Of a DNA stretch of 33,003 nt, positions 7,951-16,096 are shown piece after piece; position 1 is the first letter of the stretch; every line of letters starts with the position of its first letter. A program made the position numbers and the translations under genes. A model generated the notes under the pieces. That model worked only from the letters and a program-made list of their open reading frames with translations, did not search any database and was not told the origin of the DNA. This stretch comes from Haloferula sp. (GTDB lineage: Bacteria; Verrucomicrobiota; Verrucomicrobiia; Verrucomicrobiales; Akkermansiaceae), in assembly GCA_007126655.1 (NCBI GenBank), contig SLAV01000309.1, positions 1 through 33,003 on the forward strand. Reading direction: 5' to 3'.

Positions 7951-8979
7951 TCAAACCGCGAGAAACTCCTCCACCTTGGCCATGATCGATTGTTCCCTGC
8001 CGGGGACGCTCAGCACATCGCATTCGCTGCCGAGAATGAACGGGTGACCGGCTTCACGCATGCGCTTCTGCAATTCCTCGGAAAGCTTTCTCACACGGCC
8101 GGGTGGAACCAGCTCGTCGGAATAAAATTGTTTCGTCGGCAGGTTGCCGTAGAGCACGGTGGATTTGGAAACCAGGGCCGCATCCTCCCACAAGCGGCGC
8201 GAACTGCCCAGGCTGAGCACCGCCGGGTCCAGACTCGCGAAACGTTGGACCATGCCTTCGGTGAGTTCGCCGCAATCGTGAAAAATCAAATCGGCATCGG
8301 AGGTCGCCAATTGGTTGCGAATCGCGCGGTTCAGGTCGATCACGAAGCGGTCGAAAACCTCGTGGCTTTCCTTCAGCTGGTTCGGAGAGAAATACACTTG
8401 GTTGGCCGCCGGTTCGCACACGATGATCGCCCTGGCACCGGCCTGGATTTGCGCATCGAGATAGCAGCCGACAGTTGCGGCGGCCATCTCCAGCAGTGTT
8501 TCCAGCAGGGCCACCTCGTCGTCGTCCTCCGCGGTGGCTCCGGAACCGGCCAAAAACACCGGCGTAATGGGATCGCTGATCAGCTTGGTCATCAACGAAA
8601 ACGGCCCGATGCCCATGCCCACCGGCAAAAGGTCGGTCTCCTCGGATACATGCCGGATGGCCTCACACACGGCATTCATGCGGCGGGTAAGCCGCACCTC
8701 GCCAGAGTCGGCCGGGATTTCGTCGAAGTGAAACGCATCAATATCCTCAGGGGCAATGCCGCGGGCGGACAACATGGCCTCCTTCTCCAGCTTCAAGTCC
8801 ATCAGCGGAATCGCCATCGGACAGCGGAAGCGGCGAGCCGCCTCGGCGACCACCGATCCGAGTCTGCGCCCGTCGTTTGGAATCGTCTTGTGGTCGGCGT
8901 GTTCGTGCAGAACCAAATGCGTGCCAATGGGCATTCTCAATCCGGATGCGGCGAGATCCAGGTAGTATTGGCGATTCAT
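7951..8979 (-). CDS. UroD/MtaA-type methyltransferase (methylcorrinoid-related)
   Basis: HxC...C putative Zn site (IFHDCGELT ... ILGSECDVLSVPG); start MNRQYYLDLAASGLRM at 8979, 13 nt downstream of the corrinoid-protein stop. Confidence 0.82.
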   Translation of the reverse strand: MNRQYYLDLAASGLRMPIGTHLVLHEHADHKTIPNDGRRLGSVVAEAARRFRCPMAIPLMDLKLEKEAMLSARGIAPEDIDAFHFDEIPADSGEVRLTRRMNAVCEAIRHVSEETDLLPVGMGIGPFSLMTKLISDPITPVFLAGSGATAEDDDEVALLETLLEMAAATVGCYLDAQIQAGARAIIVCEPAANQVYFSPNQLKESHEVFDRFVIDLNRAIRNQLATSDADLIFHDCGELTEGMVQRFASLDPAVLSLGSSRRLWEDAALVSKSTVLYGNLPTKQFYSDELVPPGRVRKLSEELQKRMREAGHPFILGSECDVLSVPGREQSIMAKVEEFLAV

Positions 8980-8992
8980 CCTGATGTATGGG

Positions 8993-9643
8993 TCACGACC
9001 TGAGCAGGGACATCGCCGCATCCACCGCGCTTCCCGCATCCGCGGCATAGCCGTCGGCACCGATTTCATTCGCGTATTCCGTGGTGATGGGGGCGCCGCC
9101 GATCATGATTTTCGCCGCCAGTCCGGCCTCGCGGATCGCCTTCACGGTTTCGCGCATCGCCGGCATGGTGGTGGTGAGCAGGGCGGAGAGACCGACGAGT
9201 TTCGCGTTGTTCTCGCGGATTGCCTCGACGAATTTCGCAGGCGGCACGTTCACTCCAAGGTCGATCACGTCGATGTTCGCGCCCTTCCACATCATCGCGA
9301 CGAGGTTTTTCCCGATGTCGTGGAGGTCGCCCTCGACGGTGCCGATCACCGCGTTGAATTCGGGCTTCACGCCGGCCTCGACCAGCATCGGTTCAAGCAA
9401 CTTGAGCGCCTCCTTCATCGCGCGTGCGGCGATCAGCATTTCCGGCACGAAAATCTCGTTGTTCTTGAATTTCTCGCCAACCACCGCCATCGCCGAGACC
9501 AATCGGGATTCAACGATGAATTGCGCGCTCTCCCCCGCGTCGAGGCATTCCTGTACGAGCGCGGGAATCTCCTTGCGTTTCCCGGCAATGATGGCCTGGC
9601 TCAATGGATGGGTATCGCTCATGTCGGAACATAGATTATCCAT
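8993..9643 (-). CDS. Stand-alone corrinoid (B12-binding) methyltransferase protein, MtbC/MtaC-like
   Basis: GTVEGDLHDIGKNLVAMM (DxHxxG cobalamin-binding motif), LSALLTTTMPAM, IMIGGAPITTEYANEIGADGYAADAGSAV; alternative start at 9622. Confidence 0.95.
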   Translation of the reverse strand: MDNLCSDMSDTHPLSQAIIAGKRKEIPALVQECLDAGESAQFIVESRLVSAMAVVGEKFKNNEIFVPEMLIAARAMKEALKLLEPMLVEAGVKPEFNAVIGTVEGDLHDIGKNLVAMMWKGANIDVIDLGVNVPPAKFVEAIRENNAKLVGLSALLTTTMPAMRETVKAIREAGLAAKIMIGGAPITTEYANEIGADGYAADAGSAVDAAMSLLRS

Positions 9644-9741
9644 GCACCCGCCCCCGGTATTGTGATTTGGTGCGTTTGTTTGGTAAAACGGGATGCTGCC
9701 GGATTATGGCTCAGGACTTGGGAGGCTCATCGTCGAACCTG

Positions 9742-9771
9742 CACGCAATGAGGATTTTTATGCATTGTGTG
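9742..9771. promoter_or_regulatory. Imperfect dyad in the divergent intergenic region (candidate operator)
   Basis: CACGCAATG-N12-CATTGTGTG, 8 of 9 positions complementary. Confidence 0.35.
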
Positions 9772-9829
9772 AGGTTGCCGGAAAGGCCGGTCTGTGGCAT
9801 ACTCGCTACGTCAACATCTTGAACACACC

Positions 9830-10657
9830 ATGGGAAAAATTGGAATCGGACTGAATCTGGAAGCCGTGCGCACGTCGCACAAGAACTTTGAATGGGGCGT
9901 CGAATTCGCGGCCGACCTTGGCTACGAATACATCGAGCCGATGGTGCACTGGGGCCGCGAGCTGCTCAGCGAGGCGCGTTATTTCCACAGCGTCTCGATG
10001 CTCGACGATCCCTACCGCATCCGCGACTGCGTCGAGAAACACGGTCTCAAACTTTCCGCCTTCTCATCGCACAGCCAGGCGTCGAAGCCCGAGATCTGTG
10101 TCGAATACCTCAAGCAGGCCGCGCGCTTCGCGAAGGAGGCCGGCTCGCCGGTCATCATCACCCACGAGGGACACAAGCAGCCATGGACGACGATGGAGGA
10201 GGACTTCGTGCTGATCAAATATTCACTCACCGAGGCGCTCAAGGTCGCTGAACGCCGCGGCATCAAGATCGGCTTCGAGATGCACCAGACGTATTCGCTC
10301 AAGCCCGAACTCTACGACAAATGCCTCAACCTCGTCGATTCACCGAACCTCGGAGCCAATTACGACACCGGCAACGCCCACCTCGGCGGTCAGGATGCCG
10401 TCGAGTGGTTCGACCGGGTGAAGCACAAGGTAATCCACGTCCACGCCAAGGACATTTCGATCGAGCAGTCCGACGCGGAGCGCGGCAAGGTGATGGGCAC
10501 GGCCGTCGGCTGTGCCTGCGGCGACGGGGTGGTGGACTACCCCGCTATTTTCGAACTCTGCCGCGATTTGCCCCAGGACATCGTATTCAGCGTCGAATGT
10601 GAAACACTTGAACAGGCCGAACGTAGTGTAAAATACCTCAAGAGCATCCGCGACTGA
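9830..10657 (+). CDS. Sugar phosphate isomerase/epimerase (AP-endonuclease-2-like TIM barrel)
   Basis: MGKIGIGLNLEAVRT... EFAADLGYEYIEPMV, GFEMHQTYSL, NYDTGNAHLGGQDAVEWFDRVKHKVIHVHAKDIS. Confidence 0.88.
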   Translation: MGKIGIGLNLEAVRTSHKNFEWGVEFAADLGYEYIEPMVHWGRELLSEARYFHSVSMLDDPYRIRDCVEKHGLKLSAFSSHSQASKPEICVEYLKQAARFAKEAGSPVIITHEGHKQPWTTMEEDFVLIKYSLTEALKVAERRGIKIGFEMHQTYSLKPELYDKCLNLVDSPNLGANYDTGNAHLGGQDAVEWFDRVKHKVIHVHAKDISIEQSDAERGKVMGTAVGCACGDGVVDYPAIFELCRDLPQDIVFSVECETLEQAERSVKYLKSIRD

Positions 10658-10691
10658 GCGCCCGCTTGAAATCCCAACCTGAACACCCGCC

Positions 10692-11993
10692 ATGAACCGC
10701 CGCCAATTTCTCACCGGAAGCCTCGCCGCCGGAGCTTCGCTGTCCATCCTGCCATCCCGTGCCCGGGCCGGCACGTCGGCCAACTCCACCCTCCGGCTCG
10801 CCCAGATCGGTTGCGGCCGCATGGGTCGGGGCGACATGGGCAACGTGATGGCCGGCGGCTGGAAGAATGAGTTCAACGCCCGCATCGTCGCCTGCTGCGA
10901 CGTCGATGCGAACCGCGCCGCGTCCGCCGTCGAAATGGCGCGCGGTTTCTACAACGAGCGAGGCGAGGACAACGTCGAAATCTCCACGCACGGCGACTAC
11001 CGCGAGATCCTCGAACGCGACGACATCGACGGCATCCTCATCTCCACCCCGGAGAACTGGCACGGCATCATGGGCGTGGCAGCCGCCAATGCCGGCAAGC
11101 ACATGTACGTGCAGAAGCCGATCACCTACTCGATCCCCGAGGGCCGCGCCTTGGTCAAGGCGGTGCGTGACAACAACGTCGTGCTGCAGACCGGCTCGCA
11201 GCAGCGCTCCAGCATCCGTTTCCGCCAAGTCTGCACGATCATCCGCAACGAATGGCTGGGCAAACTGAGGAAAATCGAGGTCGAGGTGCCCACCGACCGT
11301 GGCCGGGCCGATGGCGAGCCGGGATCGCCTCCCGAACATCTCGATTTCGACATGTGGCTCGGCCCGTGCCCGGAAGTCCCTTATATCGAAGCGCGAGTCC
11401 ATCCAGAGAGCGGATTCGGCCGCCCCGGCTGGCTGCAGGTCGAGCAATACTGCCTCGGCATGATCACCGGCTGGGGATCCCACATGTACGACATCGCCCA
11501 ATGGGGCATCGGTGACGACCATTTCCCCGTCGAGTTCCAAGCCACCGGCGAATTCCCGGACCGTGGGCTGTTCGACGTCCACGTCGGGTACGAGGGCGAG
11601 GCCCTGTATGACAACGGCGTGGTCATGACCTCGAAAAACGGCAACCCCGGCGTACGCTTCATCACCGAGGACGGCTGGGCATATTGCGCCCGCGGCCGCA
11701 TGGAATGCAGCGACCCCGAGCTGCTCCGCCGCCAGCCCGGCGACGGCGAGATCAAGCTCTACACCAGCACCAACCATATGGAGGACTTCCTGGGTTCCGT
11801 CCGCGACGGCAGCGATCCGATCTGCCCGGTCGAAATCGGTCACCGCTCGAACGCCATCTGTGTGCTCCACCACTTATCGATGAGACTCGATGGTCGCAAG
11901 CTCAAGTGGGACAGCGCCAAGGAAACCATCACCAACGACGATGAAGCACACGCCCGCCTCACCATACCGATGCGCGAGCCTTATGTCCTGTGA
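10692..11993 (+). CDS. Gfo/Idh/MocA-family oxidoreductase with Tat-like signal
   Basis: MNRRQFLTGSLAAGASLSILPSRARA signal; IGCGRMGRGDMGNV, ILISTPENWHGIMGVAAANAGKHMYVQKPITYSIPEGRAL. Confidence 0.93.
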   Translation: MNRRQFLTGSLAAGASLSILPSRARAGTSANSTLRLAQIGCGRMGRGDMGNVMAGGWKNEFNARIVACCDVDANRAASAVEMARGFYNERGEDNVEISTHGDYREILERDDIDGILISTPENWHGIMGVAAANAGKHMYVQKPITYSIPEGRALVKAVRDNNVVLQTGSQQRSSIRFRQVCTIIRNEWLGKLRKIEVEVPTDRGRADGEPGSPPEHLDFDMWLGPCPEVPYIEARVHPESGFGRPGWLQVEQYCLGMITGWGSHMYDIAQWGIGDDHFPVEFQATGEFPDRGLFDVHVGYEGEALYDNGVVMTSKNGNPGVRFITEDGWAYCARGRMECSDPELLRRQPGDGEIKLYTSTNHMEDFLGSVRDGSDPICPVEIGHRSNAICVLHHLSMRLDGRKLKWDSAKETITNDDEAHARLTIPMREPYVL

Positions 11994-12053
11994 GTCGCCC
12001 GACAACCCGACCGTTTGAAGGCAGCCTTGCGGCCGCGATTCTTCAGGGGGTGG

Positions 12054-12080
12054 ATGCAAGTGGCGTGAAAGCCCTTGCAT
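12054..12080. promoter_or_regulatory. Perfect inverted repeat immediately upstream of the sigma-54 promoter
   Basis: ATGCAAG-N13-CTTGCAT. Confidence 0.55.
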
Positions 12081-12081
12081 T

Positions 12082-12097
12082 TGGCACAAATATTGCT
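12082..12097 (+). promoter_or_regulatory. Sigma-54 (-24/-12) promoter upstream of rpoN
   Basis: TGGCACAAATATTGCT matches TGGCACRNNNNTTGCW with the invariant GG-N10-GC; 49 nt between the element and the rpoN ATG. Confidence 0.8.
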
Positions 12098-12146
12098 TCA
12101 CTTTCCACAATACGCGTCCACTGTGTGGTTGTAACGCCCCACAGGC

Positions 12147-13541
12147 ATGTCAGACGCGTATCTCACACAGTCGATCTCCCAGCAGCAGACTCTCGCGCCG
12201 CACATGCGCAAGAGCCTGGAGATACTGCAAGCTGGCACGCAGGAACTGTCGCAGTTGATCAGTCAATCCCTCGAAACCAATCCGGTGCTGGAGGATGTGA
12301 CGGATTTCGAATCGCTGGACGCCGATTCGCCCGACGACCCGCTGGACGCGCTCAACGAGACCGACGATGATTGGCGTGAGCAGTCGATCCTGGAAAACCG
12401 CAACAACATGTGGACGCAAAACGACGAGGAGCGTCGCCAGCGTATGTTCGAATGCCTCGTGGCACCGGTGACATTGCAATCCCACTTGCAGAGGCAGATC
12501 GATGAGGCGCTGGTGCCGCCCGATGTGCGCGAAGCCGCCGGGTTGATCCTGGGGAACCTCGATTCGCGCGGCTTCCTCGAACAGAAACCCGAATCCCTGG
12601 CCGGCCAGAGCGGTCTTGAACTTGGCGCGATCGAGCGCGCCCTCGCGCTGGTGCGCTCGTTCGACCCACCCGGTGTGGGTGCCGCGGATCTCTCCGACTG
12701 CTTGTTGCTTCAGTTGGAGCGCGAGCCCGGGGGCGCGGGCAGCGTCGAATACCGCATTGTGCGCGACCACCTTGAGGAACTCGCACGCAAGCGCCACCCG
12801 CAGATCGCCCGCGCCATGGGCGTGAGTGTGGACCGTGTGGCACGCGCCGCCGAGCACATCGGCCGACTCAATCCGAACCCCGGCAGCGACTTCGACGCCA
12901 CAGGCAACCCGCACGTCGTTCCCGACGTGGTCATCGAGCGTGGAGAAGACGGCCGCCTTGCCGCCACCCTCACGGGCGAGCATCTGCCACAGCTGCGCAT
13001 CAATGATTTCTACAAGGACATGACGGGCGCGCGTGGCATCGACCCCAAGGCCCGGCAGTTCTTGCGCGAGCAGATCCGCGAGGGCCGCGGGCTGATGCGG
13101 GCGCTCGCCCTGCGCCAGGAGACAATCCTCGCCATCGCGCACAAGATCATCGAACATCAGGAGGGCTTTTTCCGGAAGGGGCGGCGGCATCTTCGGCCGA
13201 TGACGATGCACGAGATCGCCGCGGAACTCGACCTGCATCCCACCACCGTCTCGCGCGCCGTCGCCGGCAAATATGTCCTCACTCCGCGGGGACTCATGGA
13301 AATGCGCGCGTTTTTCGCCACCGGTTACCACACCGAAACCGGCGACCAGGTTTCGAACGCCGGCGTCCGCGAGGCGATTCAGCAACTCGTCGCAAAGGAA
13401 AACCCGGCCAAGCCGCTTTCCGACGAAGCCATCACCAAGGCCCTCGCCAGCCAAGGCATCAAGGTCGCCCGCCGCACCGTGGCGAAATACCGCGAGCAGC
13501 TCCACATCCTGCCCTCGCACCTGCGCAAGGCGTATTCATGA
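12147..13541 (+). CDS. rpoN: RNA polymerase sigma-54 factor
   Basis: N-terminal Q-rich/LEILQAGTQELSQLISQSLETNPVLED region and C-terminal RpoN box ARRTVAKYREQLHILPSHLRK. Confidence 0.98.
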   Translation: MSDAYLTQSISQQQTLAPHMRKSLEILQAGTQELSQLISQSLETNPVLEDVTDFESLDADSPDDPLDALNETDDDWREQSILENRNNMWTQNDEERRQRMFECLVAPVTLQSHLQRQIDEALVPPDVREAAGLILGNLDSRGFLEQKPESLAGQSGLELGAIERALALVRSFDPPGVGAADLSDCLLLQLEREPGGAGSVEYRIVRDHLEELARKRHPQIARAMGVSVDRVARAAEHIGRLNPNPGSDFDATGNPHVVPDVVIERGEDGRLAATLTGEHLPQLRINDFYKDMTGARGIDPKARQFLREQIREGRGLMRALALRQETILAIAHKIIEHQEGFFRKGRRHLRPMTMHEIAAELDLHPTTVSRAVAGKYVLTPRGLMEMRAFFATGYHTETGDQVSNAGVREAIQQLVAKENPAKPLSDEAITKALASQGIKVARRTVAKYREQLHILPSHLRKAYS

Positions 13542-13599
13542 CGTCAAGAGGTCCGGTGTTTTTACTTTGCGGCGGCGTGGGCGCGTTTATCATGGACCC

Positions 13600-14538
13600 A
13601 TGCGATTCAAAATCGTCACCACCGCCGCGCTTGCCGTGGCGGCATTTTTACTCATGTCCTGCGGCACTTCAAGGGACGCCATGCCGCTGATGGGCGAGAA
13701 CACCCCGGAAATGAACGAAAAGGGTGAGGCACTTTTCCGACAGGCACGGGATCTGGAGGAGGCGGGCCGCACCTCGCGTGCCATCCGCACCTACGACCGC
13801 GTCGCCACCCGCCATCCATTCGCACCGTCCGCCGGGCAGGCGCGATTCCGCCAGGCCGAGCTGCTTCAGGAGAATGGCGACATCGTCAAGTCGTTCGAGG
13901 CATACCAGCAATTCATCGACCGCTACCGGGGCGACGGGCTTTACGAGACGGTGCTCGCCCGCCAGGCGGAAATGGCACAGGCCGCCGCCGATGGCGAGGT
14001 GCGCTCCGGGTTCCTCGGCCTCCGCACCCGCCTGTCGCTCGACCGCACCGTCGAAATGCTCACACAAGTCGCGGAAAACGCGCCTCAATCCCGCACTGCC
14101 GCCAAAGCCAAGTTCAACATCGGCCAGCTCTACGAAAGCCGGAACCGCCCGGACGATTCGGTCGATGCATACCGCAGGCTTGTGCGCGACCAGCCGGATG
14201 CACCAGAGGCACCCGACGCCCTGTTCCAGGTCGGTGAAATCCTCCTCGCCCAGGCCGACAGTGGCAATCGCAACCAGGCCACACTCGACCTTGCCCGCGA
14301 GGCATTCAACGACTACCTGCTCCAATACCCGCGCCACGGCAAAAACCGCGAGGCCCGCGAACGACTCGCGGAAATCCAGACACGCAACCTCCAGCGCACG
14401 TTCGACACCGCCAGCTTCTACCAGCGAACCGGACGCACGGAGGCCGCGAAAATCTATTTCCGCGACGTCGCCGAAGAAGCTCCCGAGGGTCCCCTCCGCG
14501 ATGCAGCGCGCGAGCGCCTGCGCGAACTCGGTGAGTGA
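13600..14538 (+). CDS. Outer-membrane assembly lipoprotein, BamD/YfiO-like TPR protein
   Basis: Lipobox LLMSCGTS, repeated TPR-like segments (GEALFRQARDLEEAGRTSRAIRTYDRVATRHPFAPSAGQARFRQAELL). ORF extends to 13273 but ATG 13600 gives the signal peptide. Confidence 0.8.
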   Translation: MRFKIVTTAALAVAAFLLMSCGTSRDAMPLMGENTPEMNEKGEALFRQARDLEEAGRTSRAIRTYDRVATRHPFAPSAGQARFRQAELLQENGDIVKSFEAYQQFIDRYRGDGLYETVLARQAEMAQAAADGEVRSGFLGLRTRLSLDRTVEMLTQVAENAPQSRTAAKAKFNIGQLYESRNRPDDSVDAYRRLVRDQPDAPEAPDALFQVGEILLAQADSGNRNQATLDLAREAFNDYLLQYPRHGKNREARERLAEIQTRNLQRTFDTASFYQRTGRTEAAKIYFRDVAEEAPEGPLRDAARERLRELGE

Positions 14539-14567
14539 CCCCGCGCCATGACCCAGCTCCGGATCCA

Positions 14568-15092
14568 ATGACCGCGCGCCCGATCTTCCGCCCGTTTTCG
14601 GCTGCCGTCGCCGCGGCCTCTCTCGCCTCATGCGCGGGATACGAAATGGGCGGGCGCAAGCCCGCCTCGCTCGCCGGGGTGGACCACCTCGCCGTGCCGA
14701 TGATGGTCAACGACACCCAGCACCCACGCGCCGAAGCCCTCGCCACTTCCGCCGTGACCCAGGCGCTCGTGCGAGACGGGACTTACCGCGTGGCCGCCAT
14801 CGACCGTGCCGATGCCGTGCTTGAGGCCACCCTCGAGAGAATCGATTACGATGTCGTCCGCGGTTCCCGGTTCGACACACTGCTGGCCGAGGAGTTCCGC
14901 AACACCGTCACGATCGACTGGCAGCTGCGCGACGCCGCCGACCCCACTCGCATACTCGCCCGCGGTTCCGCCAATGGAGCCAGCCAGTTATTCCGCGACT
15001 CAAACCTCCAGACCGCCCGCAACAACGCGCTGAACGAGGCCCTCGAAAACGCCGCCGACTCGCTCGTCTCTCGCATCGCCGACAGTTTCTGA
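14568..15092 (+). CDS. LptE-like LPS-assembly lipoprotein
   Basis: Lipobox ASCAGYEMGG, VDHLAVPMMVNDTQHPRAEALATSAVTQALVRDGTYRVA, LEATLERIDYDVVR; an alternative GTG start at 14535 would overlap the upstream stop (GTGA). Confidence 0.75.
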   Translation: MTARPIFRPFSAAVAAASLASCAGYEMGGRKPASLAGVDHLAVPMMVNDTQHPRAEALATSAVTQALVRDGTYRVAAIDRADAVLEATLERIDYDVVRGSRFDTLLAEEFRNTVTIDWQLRDAADPTRILARGSANGASQLFRDSNLQTARNNALNEALENAADSLVSRIADSF

Positions 15093-15131
15093 CCCCGGAA
15101 AACCCATGCCATACGCGGCGTTGCAATCTGG

Positions 15132-15206
15132 GAAATCGGGCTTGAAACGCTGCGACAGAATGCCGGGCCACATTGCGCTGGCATTCCGTCCGCAGCCCAT
15201 GATTTC
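15132..15206. repeat. Structured intergenic palindrome downstream of the LptE-like gene
   Basis: GCTGCGACAGAATGCC (15149-15164) pairs with GGCATTCCGTCCGCAGC (15180-15196) with one mismatch and one bulge; outer arms GAAATC (15132-15137) / GATTTC (15201-15206). Confidence 0.6.
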
Positions 15207-15377
15207 AAACTCTTCAGGAGTGGGTGTTTACAATCATCCCTCCGGTGCCCGCCTCTTCGAAACCCCCACCGCCCTCGGGATACCCTCGGGGCAGGAATCT
15301 GTGAAACGGCAACGAAGCCCCGCCCCGCGGCGAATTCCCTTCCCACCGCGCCGTTTCCGGACTTCACTGGTGACGCC

Positions 15378-16001
15378 ATGCGCTATCATCACCCGCGCCT
15401 CCATCCGTCCGGTAAAACAGGCGTCCGCCTGGTCGTCATCGGTACCGCCATCTTCCTCGCCGCGCTGCTGGCCCCGCTCGCCGTGGTCCTCCCGACTGTG
15501 CGAGAGGACTCGCTCAGCGAACGCTTCCTCGCCCCCGGCGAACTCGTCGTCGAAGTCGAAGAACCCGGGCGGCACATCCTCTGGCACGATTTCATCGGCA
15601 TCCACGAAGGAAGGTCACACAACCACGATCCAGCGATACCCGACGGATTCGAGATCACGATCACCGACGGAGACGGCCGCGAACTCGACTTTTGGACCAG
15701 CGGTGCCGCCACCACCGTGACCATTGGCAACACGTCGAGACGCGGCATCGGCAGCGTCGAGATCGAAACTCCGAAAACGGTTCAAATCACCGTGACTGGT
15801 GATGCGCCTGAACGCGTCCTCTCCTTCTCACGCGCCCGCCTCGCCGAAACCATGCGTCGCTCGCTGCTCGCCTTCGGCATCGCGTTCCCAATCGGCATCG
15901 CCGGACTCGTGCTTGTCGTTGTCGGCATCCTCAAATTCACCCGGCCGCCCCACCCCCGCGCAGGCGAACAGGTGCCCGGCTACGAAAAGGAAGGCGTCTG
16001 A
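15378..16001 (+). CDS. Hypothetical membrane protein (two predicted TM segments)
   Basis: VRLVVIGTAIFLAALLAPLAVVLP and SLLAFGIAFPIGIAGLVLVVVGILKF hydrophobic segments flanking a soluble domain. Confidence 0.65.
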   Translation: MRYHHPRLHPSGKTGVRLVVIGTAIFLAALLAPLAVVLPTVREDSLSERFLAPGELVVEVEEPGRHILWHDFIGIHEGRSHNHDPAIPDGFEITITDGDGRELDFWTSGAATTVTIGNTSRRGIGSVEIETPKTVQITVTGDAPERVLSFSRARLAETMRRSLLAFGIAFPIGIAGLVLVVVGILKFTRPPHPRAGEQVPGYEKEGV

Positions 16002-16096
16002 TCCCCCGCCCCGCCAACAAATCTCCGATGCCGGGCATTTATCCGGCTACACATTATCCGCTTGTCCGCCACCGCCTGATCGTCAACATCAAGGTA

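Noticed and set aside
3636-9829. Cobalamin riboswitch expected for a corrinoid locus
   Set aside because: No B12-box-like sequence seen in either divergent intergenic region; would need an Rfam cobalamin covariance search to be sure
12150-13520. 456-aa ORF antisense to rpoN
   Set aside because: Lies wholly opposite a clear RpoN; no recognisable motifs; expected from GC-rich codon bias
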